Shown: positions 8,074-14,987 of the stretch, piece after piece
Numbering within the stretch: position 1 is the first letter of the stretch
Layout: each line of letters starts with the position of its first letter
From: Candidatus Treponema faecavium
Lineage (GTDB): Bacteria; Spirochaetota; Spirochaetia; Treponematales; Treponemataceae
DNA: 21,294 nt
NCBI GenBank assembly: GCA_019113455.1
Contig: DXHG01000243.1
Span: 1 to 21,294 of the forward strand
Reading direction: 5' to 3'
Made by a program: the position numbers and the translations under genes
The notes under the pieces: generated by a model
Databases searched by the model: none
Seen by the model: the letters and a program-made list of their open reading frames with translations, nothing else
What the model was told of the DNA's origin: nothing

Positions 8074-8120
8074 ACGCTATATTTAGCGTCTCTGTCAGTA
8101 TTGAACACTATATACAAAGA
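8074..8120 (-). promoter_or_regulatory. Paired NrdR boxes upstream of nrdR-nrdD
   Basis: ACGCTATATTTAGCGT lies at 8074-8089 and a weaker ACACTATATACAAAGA at 8105-8120. Their starts are 31 bp apart, three helical turns, the usual spacing of NrdR box pairs. A minus-strand -10-like TATACT occurs at 8072-8067, just downstream of the proximal box; no convincing -35 was seen at 17 bp. The arrangement predicts repression of the nrdR-nrdD transcript by NrdR. Confidence 0.75.
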
Positions 8121-8244
8121 GCCGCGTTTTATACAAGCCCTTTTTGTACAGGGTAGGTTAATCATGTACAAAACGCCGGTGTGTGTTCTGCCGCACGTGC
8201 AGTGTGCAGAGTAAATGCGCCCTCTGCGCATGCAGACAAGATAC

Positions 8245-8273
8245 TTGTAAAAAAATGATTTTGCGTGTATGAT
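8245..8273 (+). promoter_or_regulatory. Candidate promoter for the cheW operon
   Basis: TTGTAA (8245-8250) and TATGAT (8268-8273) are separated by 17 bp, about 45 bp upstream of the cheW start. This is the best sigma70-like match in the 275-bp gap between the divergent nrdR and cheW. An alternative -10, TATAAA at 8276-8281, lacks a matched -35. Confidence 0.4.
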
Positions 8274-8318
8274 TTTATAAAATAACGTATATATTGCTAT
8301 TTGTTATGCGGAGGAAAT

Positions 8319-8801
8319 ATGGCAGATGATGAATCTCAGTTTCAATTAGTTACGTTCCAGCTGGGGGAAGAATTATACGGCGTTGATATCATGGACGTAA
8401 AGGAAATTGTCCGCGTACAGAATGTACGGCCTATTCCCAATGCTCCATATTATGTAGAAGGTATTTTCAATCTGCGCAGTGAGATTATTCCGGTTATCAA
8501 TCTGCATAAGCGGTTCAGACTAAAAAAGATGGAAATAACTGAAGAAGGAGATGAAGATCAGGGCGGTTTTATTATTTTGAATATCGATAACAATAAAATC
8601 GGCATTATCATTGACCGCATCGCCCGCGTTGTTTCCGTAAAGCTGTCTGAAGTTAAAAATCCGCCGGAAATGATAAACGGTATCGGAACTGAATATATTC
8701 GCGGCGTAGTACGTCTTGAGAATTTGTATCTCATTATTCTTGATATACGCCGGCTGTTTAATTCAAAAGAACTGCAGAAGATTATCGATATAAACAACTG
8801 A
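8319..8801 (+). CDS. cheW: CheW chemotaxis coupling protein
   Basis: This 160-aa protein is the scaffold that links chemoreceptors to the CheA kinase. It is a single CheW domain: FQLGEELYGVDIMDVKEIV, PNAPYYVEGIFNLRSEIIPVINL and IGIIIDRIARVVSV are typical of the family. The start is the ATG at 8319, preceded by GGAGG (8310-8314). An acidic insertion (EEGDEDQGG) lies mid-domain. It heads a tight rightward operon, ending 4 nt before the next gene. No CheA, receptor or CheY gene is in the window, so it may be one of several CheW paralogues. Confidence 0.95.
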   Translation: MADDESQFQLVTFQLGEELYGVDIMDVKEIVRVQNVRPIPNAPYYVEGIFNLRSEIIPVINLHKRFRLKKMEITEEGDEDQGGFIILNIDNNKIGIIIDRIARVVSVKLSEVKNPPEMINGIGTEYIRGVVRLENLYLIILDIRRLFNSKELQKIIDINN

Positions 8802-8805
8802 TACT

Positions 8806-9834
8806 ATGATCAGAACATACAGCTCAACTATCCGCAGAAAGGAAATGGATGCTGTTTTGACCTGTATGGTCGATGAAAAAATCGGGCCGGGCGATATGAA
8901 CCGCCGGCTTGTACAGCAGATAAAAGAGACGCTCGCCATAGACGGCGCTACAGCGGTGCGCAGTCCTTCGATTGCGCTGCAGTATATAATAAAAGCGCTC
9001 AATCTTGCATCCGGTTCAAGCATTATCCTTTCTGCGCTCGCTCCGTCATGGCAGCTGCTTACTGTCGAGGCGCTTGGTTTGACTCCTGTTGTTGTTGACA
9101 TAGAGCCTGAAACCGCACAGATGTCCACTGCTGCTGTCGAAGAAGCTGCGGCGGCAGGTGCCAAGGCGGTGCTGCTTACGGAAACGCTCGGTGTTCTGCC
9201 TGACATGGAACGGTTCGCTTCTCTGGAAATTCCTGTAATTGAAGACTGCTCAATGGGATACGGCGGCTGCATAAACGGACAGTATGCGGGAACGTTCGGC
9301 GAATATGCGATTCTTGGTCTGGAAGAGCATGACAGCATTACCGGAGGCGGGGGCGCCGTTATTATTGCGCCGTCCCGCAAATCATGGTCTGCAATTAAGC
9401 GTTTTATTGATGCCGCACCGGCGACTGATATCCTTCCTGACTTAAACAGCGCGCTCGCGTATGTGCAGCTTAAAGAATTTGAACGCAACGAACTGCGGAG
9501 AAAAGAGTTGTTTTCCGCATATCGGCAGGCTCTGATGCAAAGCCGGCATACTACTTTTTCGTTCAGCGATGATGATACGCGCAAAACGGCTGCGTGCGTG
9601 TTTCCTGTTGCGCTTGCAGGCGGATATAAGGAAGTAAAGCAGTATGCTGCCCGGAAAGACATTGAAATCGAGCCCGCGTTTGCCGATTCAATTGTTGCGC
9701 TGCGCCCTTCCGCATATGAATCATGCGTGCAGGCAAATTCACTTTTTTTGCGGACGGCGCTTTTCCCGCTTTACCCGCGTCTCAGTGGTGTTCAAGTAGA
9801 GAAGATTATAAAAGTCTTACGCAATCTCCCGTAA
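8806..9834 (+). CDS. DegT/DnrJ/EryC1-family protein lacking the PLP lysine
   Basis: This 342-aa protein has the fold pattern of sugar aminotransferases: DGATAVRSPSIALQYIIKAL near residue 50, VIEDCSMGYGG with the PLP-contacting Asp (D147), and GTFGEYAILGLEEHDSITGGGG where the family normally reads GxxGD...SF...K...GxGG. The Schiff-base lysine is absent: there is no lysine between residues 121 and 191, and H175 or D176 occupies the expected place. It may be a non-aminating PLP/PMP enzyme, as in ColD-type dehydratases that carry His there, or a non-catalytic descendant. The ATG at 8806 lies 4 nt after the cheW stop with no clear ribosome site, suggesting coupling. Gene order here resembles, from memory, T. 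pallidum. Confidence 0.8.
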   Translation: MIRTYSSTIRRKEMDAVLTCMVDEKIGPGDMNRRLVQQIKETLAIDGATAVRSPSIALQYIIKALNLASGSSIILSALAPSWQLLTVEALGLTPVVVDIEPETAQMSTAAVEEAAAAGAKAVLLTETLGVLPDMERFASLEIPVIEDCSMGYGGCINGQYAGTFGEYAILGLEEHDSITGGGGAVIIAPSRKSWSAIKRFIDAAPATDILPDLNSALAYVQLKEFERNELRRKELFSAYRQALMQSRHTTFSFSDDDTRKTAACVFPVALAGGYKEVKQYAARKDIEIEPAFADSIVALRPSAYESCVQANSLFLRTALFPLYPRLSGVQVEKIIKVLRNLP

Positions 9835-9850
9835 AAAAGGTACGGGTGTC

Positions 9851-10699
9851 ATGAAAAAAAAATGTTTGATTATTGCAAACACCTATAATGCAGAATCACA
9901 CGCCCTGTCAGACAAAGTTGCAGACTTTTTGCTGAAACGGGATATTGCGTGCGAACTCTTTTTATTTTCCGGCCGCGAGCAGCTGCTGCAGTGCTGCAGT
10001 GATTTTGATTTTGCGGTAACATTAGGCGGTGATGGCACGGTGCTGTTTGCCGCCAGAGTCTGCGCGCCGCACGGTATTCCCATTTTCGCAATAAACTTGG
10101 GGCTGTTCGGCTTTATTGCCGGAGTACAGAAAACAGATTGGCAGCTTTCTTTGGAACAGTTTCTCTGCGGCGCCGTTCCTGCCGCAGCGCGCAGTATGCT
10201 TTGCGGGTGCGTATACCGCGGCGGACACTGCGTGTTTGAAAGCATTGCGTTGAACGATTTTGTCGTCTCTTCTATGACGGCGGTTTCCTTGATTTCTGTT
10301 GATGTGTCGTACAATACAATACCGTTTGGTCTTTTTAAAGCAGACGGCGTAATCGTTGCAACTTCCACCGGTTCTACGTCTTACTCGGCTGCCGCGGGCG
10401 GGCCTATTATTGATCCGGCGCTTGACGTTATTGTGCTCAGTCCTATCTGCGCATTTTCGCTTTCAAACCGGCCGGTAGTGCTGCCGGCAGATGGGATGCT
10501 TTCGCTGCATGTGCTGCCCTCCCGTGATTCCGGTATTGTCTGCAAAGCAGACGGACAGGTGGCGTATGAGCTTGAGCCGGACGACGTGGTGCAGATAACG
10601 ATAGCTGCATATAAAGCGCTGCTGGTGGATTGTTCCCGGCAAAAATTTTACGGCGCGCTGCGTTCTAAACTGCATTGGTCAGGAGGAATAAATGCTTGA
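9851..10699 (+). CDS. nadK: NAD kinase
   Basis: This 282-aa cytoplasmic enzyme phosphorylates NAD to NADP. The diagnostic GGDGT motif is at residues 59-63 (TLGGDGTVLFAA). The second conserved block, ATSTGSTSYSAAAGGPII, forms the nucleotide site, and AINLGLFGFI matches the family's NxGxLGFL region. The length is normal. The ATG at 9851 has AAAGG about 10 nt upstream. The 3' end overlaps recN by 8 nt, so the two are cotranscribed and probably translationally coupled. Confidence 0.95.
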   Translation: MKKKCLIIANTYNAESHALSDKVADFLLKRDIACELFLFSGREQLLQCCSDFDFAVTLGGDGTVLFAARVCAPHGIPIFAINLGLFGFIAGVQKTDWQLSLEQFLCGAVPAAARSMLCGCVYRGGHCVFESIALNDFVVSSMTAVSLISVDVSYNTIPFGLFKADGVIVATSTGSTSYSAAAGGPIIDPALDVIVLSPICAFSLSNRPVVLPADGMLSLHVLPSRDSGIVCKADGQVAYELEPDDVVQITIAAYKALLVDCSRQKFYGALRSKLHWSGGINA

Positions 10700-12395
10700 A
10701 GAGCTGCATATAAAGGATTTTGCCCTGATAGAATCGGTCAGCATAGAACTTGAACGCGGCTTTACCGTGTTCACCGGAGAAACCGGAGCCGGAAAATCGA
10801 TCGTAATCGGCGCGCTTTCGTTTTTGCTTGGCGGAAAGGGCGGAACAGAACAGATACGCAGCGGCGCAAAAGAGGCGAGCGTGAGCGGCGTGTTTGCGCT
10901 GCCTGCTTTGCCGGAAATCACGGACTGGCTTTCGGCTCACGCGATAGAGGCAGAAGATTCGCGCGTACTGCTGCGCCGCGTTATTCGTGAAACGGGAAAG
11001 TCAAGCGCCTGGATACAGAATGTTCCGGTTACGCGCGCTGATTTGGCTGAATTCACAGCGTTTTTGGTTGATGTGCACGGTCAGCATGAACACCAGTCGC
11101 TGATGAAAATAGCCGAACACCGCCGGTTCCTTGACGAGTATGCAGGCATTACGGCTGACGTGGCTGATTTTACCGGCATGTATACAAAGCTTGTTGAGCT
11201 TCGCCAGAAACTTGCGGCGCTCAACTCCAATGACGCGGAACGCGAGCGGCGCAGAGACATGCTTGCGTTTGCCGTCTCTGAAATTACAGAAGCACAGCTG
11301 CACGCAGGTGAAGACGAAGAAATTGCGGCGGAAGAAAATCGACTGTCCCGCTATGAACAGCTGTATACTGATGTTGAGTCTCTCATGGGGATGCTCTCCG
11401 GTGAAGAATATTCGTTAGTAAACGGGGTTCGCCAATTTTCCGGCGTGCTTAAGCGCGCCGCTTCTGGTGATAAAGAACTTGAGGCGCTCTCTGTGCGTAC
11501 CGAAAACCTGTTTTATGAACTGTCCGATATTGCAGACGCACTGCGTGTTTTTAAAGACGGTCTTGTGTTTGATCCCGTGCGGCTTGCAGAAGTGCAGGAA
11601 CGCAGTGCGCTTTTTTTCCGTTTAAAGAAAAAATACGCCGCTTCTGTGCAGTCGCCGCTCAGCGACGTTATCGCGTACGGTGAGCGCGCCGCAGAAGAGC
11701 TTTCGCAGCTTGACGGCGGCGCGGAATACCGGCAGGAACTGGAGCGCGCCGTTTCTGAACAGGAACGCATTGTTATCGCCGCCGCGCGCCGGTTATCGGC
11801 AGTCCGCAAGGAGGCTGCCGTACAGATGGCGGATGAAGTAGAAGCGGTGCTTGCACAGCTTGGCATGAAGCAGACAAAGTTCTGCGTTTCCGCTGCAGAA
11901 AAAACAGCCGGAGAAGACGGACAGCGCTGCGGTCCGTACGGCATAGACAACATAGAATTTCTTATCAGCGCAAATCCCGGCTCTCCGCTGCGTCCGCTTG
12001 CAAAAATCGCCTCAGGCGGCGAGCTCTCTCGTGTGATGCTCGCGCTTAAAACGGTGCTTGCGTCAGGCGATTCCATTGAGACAATGGTGTTCGATGAAAT
12101 TGATACCGGTATCGGCGGGGAAGTCGCGGTGAGCCTTGCGCAGCATCTTAAAAAGCTTTCTCAAAATCGTCAAATTATTTGCATTACACATCTTGCGAGC
12201 ATCGCTGTTTGTGCCGATACTCAAATAAAGATTCAGAAAACGACAGAATCCGGCAGCACCGCAACACACGTACAGGTTATCAGTGATTCTGAGCGGGTAG
12301 AAGAAATTGCCCGTATGCTGTCAGGCGATTCATACAGTTCGGAATCATTGGAATATGCACGTTCCTTGTTACAGCGAAATGCAGGAAAGGGTTAG
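10692..12395 (+). CDS. recN: DNA repair ATPase RecN
   Basis: This 567-aa SMC-like ATPase acts in recombinational repair of double-strand breaks. Residues 29-36 are the Walker A GETGAGKS. VDVHGQHEHQSL is the RecN-type Q-loop region. The C-terminal head carries the ABC signature SGGELSRVMLAL and Walker B VFDEIDTGIGG, followed by ITHLASIA. The middle is long, charged and helical, as expected for the coiled-coil arms. The start has AGGAGG (10681-10686) 5 nt upstream, lying inside the end of nadK. Full length and intact. Confidence 0.96.
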   Translation: MLEELHIKDFALIESVSIELERGFTVFTGETGAGKSIVIGALSFLLGGKGGTEQIRSGAKEASVSGVFALPALPEITDWLSAHAIEAEDSRVLLRRVIRETGKSSAWIQNVPVTRADLAEFTAFLVDVHGQHEHQSLMKIAEHRRFLDEYAGITADVADFTGMYTKLVELRQKLAALNSNDAERERRRDMLAFAVSEITEAQLHAGEDEEIAAEENRLSRYEQLYTDVESLMGMLSGEEYSLVNGVRQFSGVLKRAASGDKELEALSVRTENLFYELSDIADALRVFKDGLVFDPVRLAEVQERSALFFRLKKKYAASVQSPLSDVIAYGERAAEELSQLDGGAEYRQELERAVSEQERIVIAAARRLSAVRKEAAVQMADEVEAVLAQLGMKQTKFCVSAAEKTAGEDGQRCGPYGIDNIEFLISANPGSPLRPLAKIASGGELSRVMLALKTVLASGDSIETMVFDEIDTGIGGEVAVSLAQHLKKLSQNRQIICITHLASIAVCADTQIKIQKTTESGSTATHVQVISDSERVEEIARMLSGDSYSSESLEYARSLLQRNAGKG

Positions 12396-12400
12396 CAATA

Positions 12401-13204
12401 ATGGCCAAGATTACAGCAGAAGCGCGTGAGTTGTTCAACACCAAGGCGGAACCATATCGGACGCTGATCAGCGGTATCCTTCAGAATGAAAAAGAAATAC
12501 TTACCCTGATTGAGCGGGAAAGCTTTGGCACTTCATATAAAAAACTCATTTTGTGCGAAGAAATGATTTATATCGCGACAATACAGGTGCTGATAAATAA
12601 TCTCTCGCTGTTGATTCTTGGTACAAAAAATACGGATGCGCTCAATGACGGGCGGAAAATGCTGTATAAAGCGATTATCTATCTTGAAGAATGTGTAACG
12701 CCGCTTATCGACGCGCCGTTTTCCGAATATGAAGACCGTGTTTCAGAGATTGCAAATATGCCGATAGAAAAGCGGTATTATCTTGTGCGCAAACTCGGTC
12801 TGGCGATACAGCTCATCATTGACGGCTTTGGCGACAATACTAAATGGAAATGGTCTTTTGTTGAACTGCAGGGGCGGTTCGCGGTTGTTTCAAAGAATCT
12901 GATTGACCTGAAACAGGCAAGCAAAGATTATTTTGATCCGCGTTCGCTCGATTATGACACAACCGTGATGTTTATCAGGCTGGTAAAAAAGCTGCTTTCT
13001 CAGGCGGGCGAAAAATACCGCGACCGCTATGAGCTTTCGACGCACCGCATAGACGACATGCGCATTGCCATTTCGCTTGTCCTTGCGCTGCGCCGTCTGT
13101 GCATTATTATAAACGATGTTGATGAGGCGGAAGAACTGAAAAAAAAGGCCGCCGTGTGGAACGACCGGCTTGAAAAAGACCGCAGCAAAGGCGTCTGCCA
13201 GTAA
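12401..13204 (+). CDS. Conserved hypothetical protein, helical, last gene of the cheW-recN operon
   Basis: I do not recognise a characterised family in this 267-aa protein. It looks soluble and mostly alpha-helical, with no signal peptide. A hydrophobic stretch at about residues 54-75 (MIYIATIQVLINNLSLLIL) seems too mixed for a sure membrane segment. The C-terminus is highly charged (EAEELKKKAAVWNDRLEKDR). It begins 5 nt after the recN stop, with GGAAAGG about 10 nt upstream, so it is probably cotranscribed. From memory the same position downstream of recN is held by a hypothetical gene in T. pallidum, suggesting a treponemal core protein. No function is assigned. Confidence 0.8.
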   Translation: MAKITAEARELFNTKAEPYRTLISGILQNEKEILTLIERESFGTSYKKLILCEEMIYIATIQVLINNLSLLILGTKNTDALNDGRKMLYKAIIYLEECVTPLIDAPFSEYEDRVSEIANMPIEKRYYLVRKLGLAIQLIIDGFGDNTKWKWSFVELQGRFAVVSKNLIDLKQASKDYFDPRSLDYDTTVMFIRLVKKLLSQAGEKYRDRYELSTHRIDDMRIAISLVLALRRLCIIINDVDEAEELKKKAAVWNDRLEKDRSKGVCQ

Positions 13205-13280
13205 ACAGAACTGCGCACAGTACCGGCACATACTATTGTCTGGGAGAAAAATATACTGCTGGCTGTTTGGTGCTGGAGTC

Positions 13281-13315
13281 AGACGCGGCGCTATATTCCC
13301 GTCTCTGCTTTTTTT
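13281..13315 (+). terminator. Candidate terminator after the cheW-recN operon
   Basis: AGACG (13281-13285) can pair with CGTCT (13300-13304) around a 14-nt loop, followed after 4 nt by a run of seven T residues (13309-13315). The position, 76 bp past the last operon gene, suits a terminator. The short stem and large loop keep confidence modest. Confidence 0.45.
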
Positions 13316-13316
13316 A

Positions 13317-13550
13317 TTTGCCGTTTAAAAACTAAAAATTTGCCGATGGCTAAATTTTATTTTGCCGTTTATCAGACATGAATTTTGCTGATGGCCAGCG
13401 GCGCACTTGCCGATTGCAAATTTTTAGTTTGCCGTCGGCAAATGAAACGTTTGCCATCGGCAAGTGTCTCGCTGGCCGACGGCAAATTTCGTACCGGATA
13501 AATGGCAAATATAAATTTTGCCATCGGCAAAAGTTTTTGTATGCCGGCTG
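13317..13550. repeat. 22-bp-period tandem array 1 (TTTGCC-N3-GGCAAA units)
   Basis: Units start at 13317, 13339, 13361, 13384, 13406, 13428, 13450, 13472, 13494 and 13517, with a degenerate one near 13540. Spacing is 22 bp, occasionally 23. The best units read TTTGCCGTCGGCAAATG or TTTGCCATCGGCAAGTG: a near-palindrome of ~15 bp plus ~7 variable bases. Because 22 is not a multiple of three, successive units would be read in rotating frames, so coding is unlikely although several frames are open. Two helical turns per unit would put each core on the same face of the DNA. The array fills most of the 580-bp gap between recN's downstream gene and rpsU. Confidence 0.8.
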
Positions 13551-13620
13551 CTTTGATATGCGGGTATGAGCGGCTTACTTCTCCGCCGGCATATGCGCTT
13601 TTTCGGTGCGCAGAAATAGT

Positions 13621-13705
13621 ACAGAGAATAAAAAAGAAAAACAGCGCGCGTGTACACGCCAGCTGCACCCCGCGGGGCTCCGCAAAGAAAAACGCCCGCT
13701 TGACA
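13621..13705 (+). repeat. Dispersed hairpin repeat, copy A
   Basis: This copy runs ACAGAGAATAAAAAAGAAAA, then a perfect palindrome GCGTGTACACGC (13648-13659), then CCCCGCGGGG (13668-13677) and CTCCGCA. It aligns over ~64 bp with copy C (19830-19894) and over its second half with copy B on the minus strand. A partial repetition follows (CCGCAAAGAAAAACGCCCGC) and ends in the TTGACA that serves as -35 for rpsU. It lies 80 bp after tandem array 1. Confidence 0.7.
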
Positions 13706-13729
13706 GCCATTGCCGCGGTATGGCATAAT
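13700..13729 (+). promoter_or_regulatory. rpsU promoter
   Basis: A consensus -35 TTGACA (13700-13705) and CATAAT (13724-13729) are separated by 18 bp. Transcription would start near 13736, giving a ~49-nt leader before rpsU. The -35 lies at the end of the dispersed repeat unit. Confidence 0.7.
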
Positions 13730-13766
13730 ACAGCACAGTTAACAGCATATTTACGGTGCAACTCCG

Positions 13767-13778
13767 AAAGGAGGTGAT
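13767..13778 (+). promoter_or_regulatory. Extended Shine-Dalgarno of rpsU
   Basis: AAAGGAGGTGAT would be fully complementary to the standard 3' end of bacterial 16S rRNA over 12 bases, far longer than other ribosome sites here. GGAGG lies 10 nt before the ATG, somewhat far. Such a site may allow S21, which binds near the anti-SD, to influence its own translation. Confidence 0.75.
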
Positions 13779-13784
13779 GAGGGT

Positions 13785-13997
13785 ATGGCTCAGATTATTG
13801 TTGAAGATTCTGAAAATCTTGAAAAAGCGATCAAGCGTTTTAAGCGCATGGTTGAAAAAGAAGGCATTATACGCGAGTATAAAAAGCGCGAGTATTATGA
13901 AAAGCCTTCTACAATCAGGAACCGCAAGAATAAGACCTTGCAGCGCAAACTGATGAAGAAGACCCGCAGAACACGGGATGCCAAAAATGCATACTGA
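13785..13997 (+). CDS. rpsU: 30S ribosomal protein bS21
   Basis: This 70-aa basic protein of the small ribosomal subunit lies near the 16S 3' end and helps with initiation. The sequence is typical: a short acidic start (IIVEDSENLEKAIKRFKRMV), EYKKREYYEKP, and a strongly basic tail (RKLMKKTRRTRDAKNAY). The length is normal. It has its own promoter and a 12-nt Shine-Dalgarno. A strong terminator follows 29 nt after the stop, so it may be mainly monocistronic, although the next coding frame begins before rpsU ends. Confidence 0.96.
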   Translation: MAQIIVEDSENLEKAIKRFKRMVEKEGIIREYKKREYYEKPSTIRNRKNKTLQRKLMKKTRRTRDAKNAY

Positions 13998-14940
13998 TAC
14001 GCCGCGCGTACAGTACGGCAGACAAAAAGCTTCACGCACAGTGAGGCTTTTTTTTGTGTGCTTGTGCGCCGCGTCAGTCATATGCGCGTGCCGCACGGCC
14101 CCGGTACAGCCCGCGCCGATGGAAGCAGGCGTATATGTGGATGTGCATATCCCCGAGGCGGCGCGTGCGCATATGCGTCCGATTTCGCAGCTGGCGCCGG
14201 CACAGGGCGCGTGGCAGTGGGAGCGGCTGTCTTACGGTATGGAGCTCTGTTCGTTTGCGTCAGCAGACGGGCGGCTTGCCTGGCACCTGCTTCGCATCGA
14301 TTTGGCATCAGGCGCGTTCTGCGTGCGGGGCGTGCCCGGTGCGGCGCAGTTCTGCGCGGACGGGAGCGTTACGGGCGTGTACGTGCGCGATATTGCGCGG
14401 GAGCCCCGCGTGGCCGCGGCGGTGAACGCATCGCCGTATGATTACGCGCGCGGCGTGTTTTCTGCGCTGCGCCGGCCGGTCGGGCTCTATATGACTGACG
14501 GCGTTCTGCTTTCCGCACCCGCTGCGCGCTACGGCGCGGTGTGGTTTGCCAGACGGGACGGAGTATGGACAGCAGATGTGCTTTTGTCGCAGACGGACGC
14601 GGTGCCTTCCGATGCGGCGTGCGTGTTCGGCGGCTTTATGCCGGTGCTCGCAGACGGCGCGGTGCTCGCGATGAGCGGATACAGCCTTGACAGCCGCATC
14701 TGCGTCGGCGTTGACGAATCAAAGACGCAGGTATTTATTCTCGCAGCGGAAAAGCCGTTTCTGCGTCAGGGCGGGGCTTCGTTTGAAGAATGTGCCTATA
14801 TCATTGCCGCGGCGGGAGCAGTGCGCGCGGTGCAGCTTGACGGCGGGTCTTCTTCGGCGCTGTACGCGGCGGGGCGCAGGATATGGGCGTCGCGGCCGGC
14901 GCGCCGCGCGGCAAACGCGATTGTTTTTGTTTCCCGGTAA
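13987..14940 (+). CDS. Phosphodiester glycosidase (NAGPA)-domain lipoprotein
   Basis: The 317-aa product has a basic N-region, a hydrophobic segment (VRLFFVCLCAASVICAC) and a possible lipobox at ICAC, suggesting an exported lipoprotein. The remainder resembles the phosphodiester-glycosidase domain (NAGPA-like): VAAAVNASPYDYARG early, and near the end AVQLDGGSSSALYAAG with RRAANAIVFV, the family's DGGxS signature. The substrate is unknown; cell-surface sugar phosphodiesters are a family-level guess. The start is uncertain. ATG 13987 has GGGA 8 nt upstream; ATG 13978 and GTG 14041 are in frame. The first two overlap rpsU and place a strong terminator inside the signal sequence. The gene is noticeably richer in G+C than its neighbours. 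Confidence 0.75.
   Translation: MHTDTPRVQYGRQKASRTVRLFFVCLCAASVICACRTAPVQPAPMEAGVYVDVHIPEAARAHMRPISQLAPAQGAWQWERLSYGMELCSFASADGRLAWHLLRIDLASGAFCVRGVPGAAQFCADGSVTGVYVRDIAREPRVAAAVNASPYDYARGVFSALRRPVGLYMTDGVLLSAPAARYGAVWFARRDGVWTADVLLSQTDAVPSDAACVFGGFMPVLADGAVLAMSGYSLDSRICVGVDESKTQVFILAAEKPFLRQGGASFEECAYIIAAAGAVRAVQLDGGSSSALYAAGRRIWASRPARRAANAIVFVSR
14027..14055 (+). terminator. Rho-independent terminator after rpsU, inside the next gene's 5' end
   Basis: AAGCTTCAC (14027-14035) pairs with GTGAGGCTT (14041-14049) over nine positions, with one G-T wobble, around a GCACA loop. A run of eight T residues (14048-14055) follows. This is the strongest terminator in the window and would end the rpsU transcript. 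Confidence 0.85.
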
Positions 14941-14952
14941 AAGTTTTTTTGA

Positions 14953-14981
14953 TTGACCATTTACGCCATATAAATTATCAT
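14953..14981 (+). promoter_or_regulatory. Promoter of the PilZ gene, possibly giving leaderless mRNA
   Basis: TTGACC (14953-14958) and TATCAT (14976-14981) are 17 bp apart. The A of the PilZ ATG (14988) is 7 nt past the -10, right where transcription would start, and no Shine-Dalgarno is visible. An alternative -10, TATAAA at 14969-14974, would give a short leader. Confidence 0.55.
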
Positions 14982-14987
14982 GCCTGT

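Noticed and set aside
8763..9662. 299-aa reading frame antisense to the DegT-family gene
   Set aside because: Low-complexity Ser/Ala/Arg composition, no recognisable motif, and it lies opposite a conserved gene with good start and operon context.
11513..12076. 187-aa reading frame antisense to recN
   Set aside because: Shadow of the recN head domain; Ser/Ala/Thr-rich with no family features.
13317..13550. CRISPR array
   Set aside because: Only ~12-15 bp per 22-bp unit is conserved and that part is itself degenerate. Spacers would be under 10 bp, and no cas genes are present.
13621..13684. Copy A as the terminator of the upstream operon
   Set aside because: Its hairpin plus T-tract reads on the minus strand, whereas both neighbouring genes are on the plus strand; there is no T-run on the plus side.
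13372..13761. Open reading frames across array 1 on both strands (such as a 129-aa one on the minus strand)
   Set aside because: They arise from the stop-poor repeat. The 22-bp period rotates the frame, no ribosome site is convincing, and the composition is repeat-driven.
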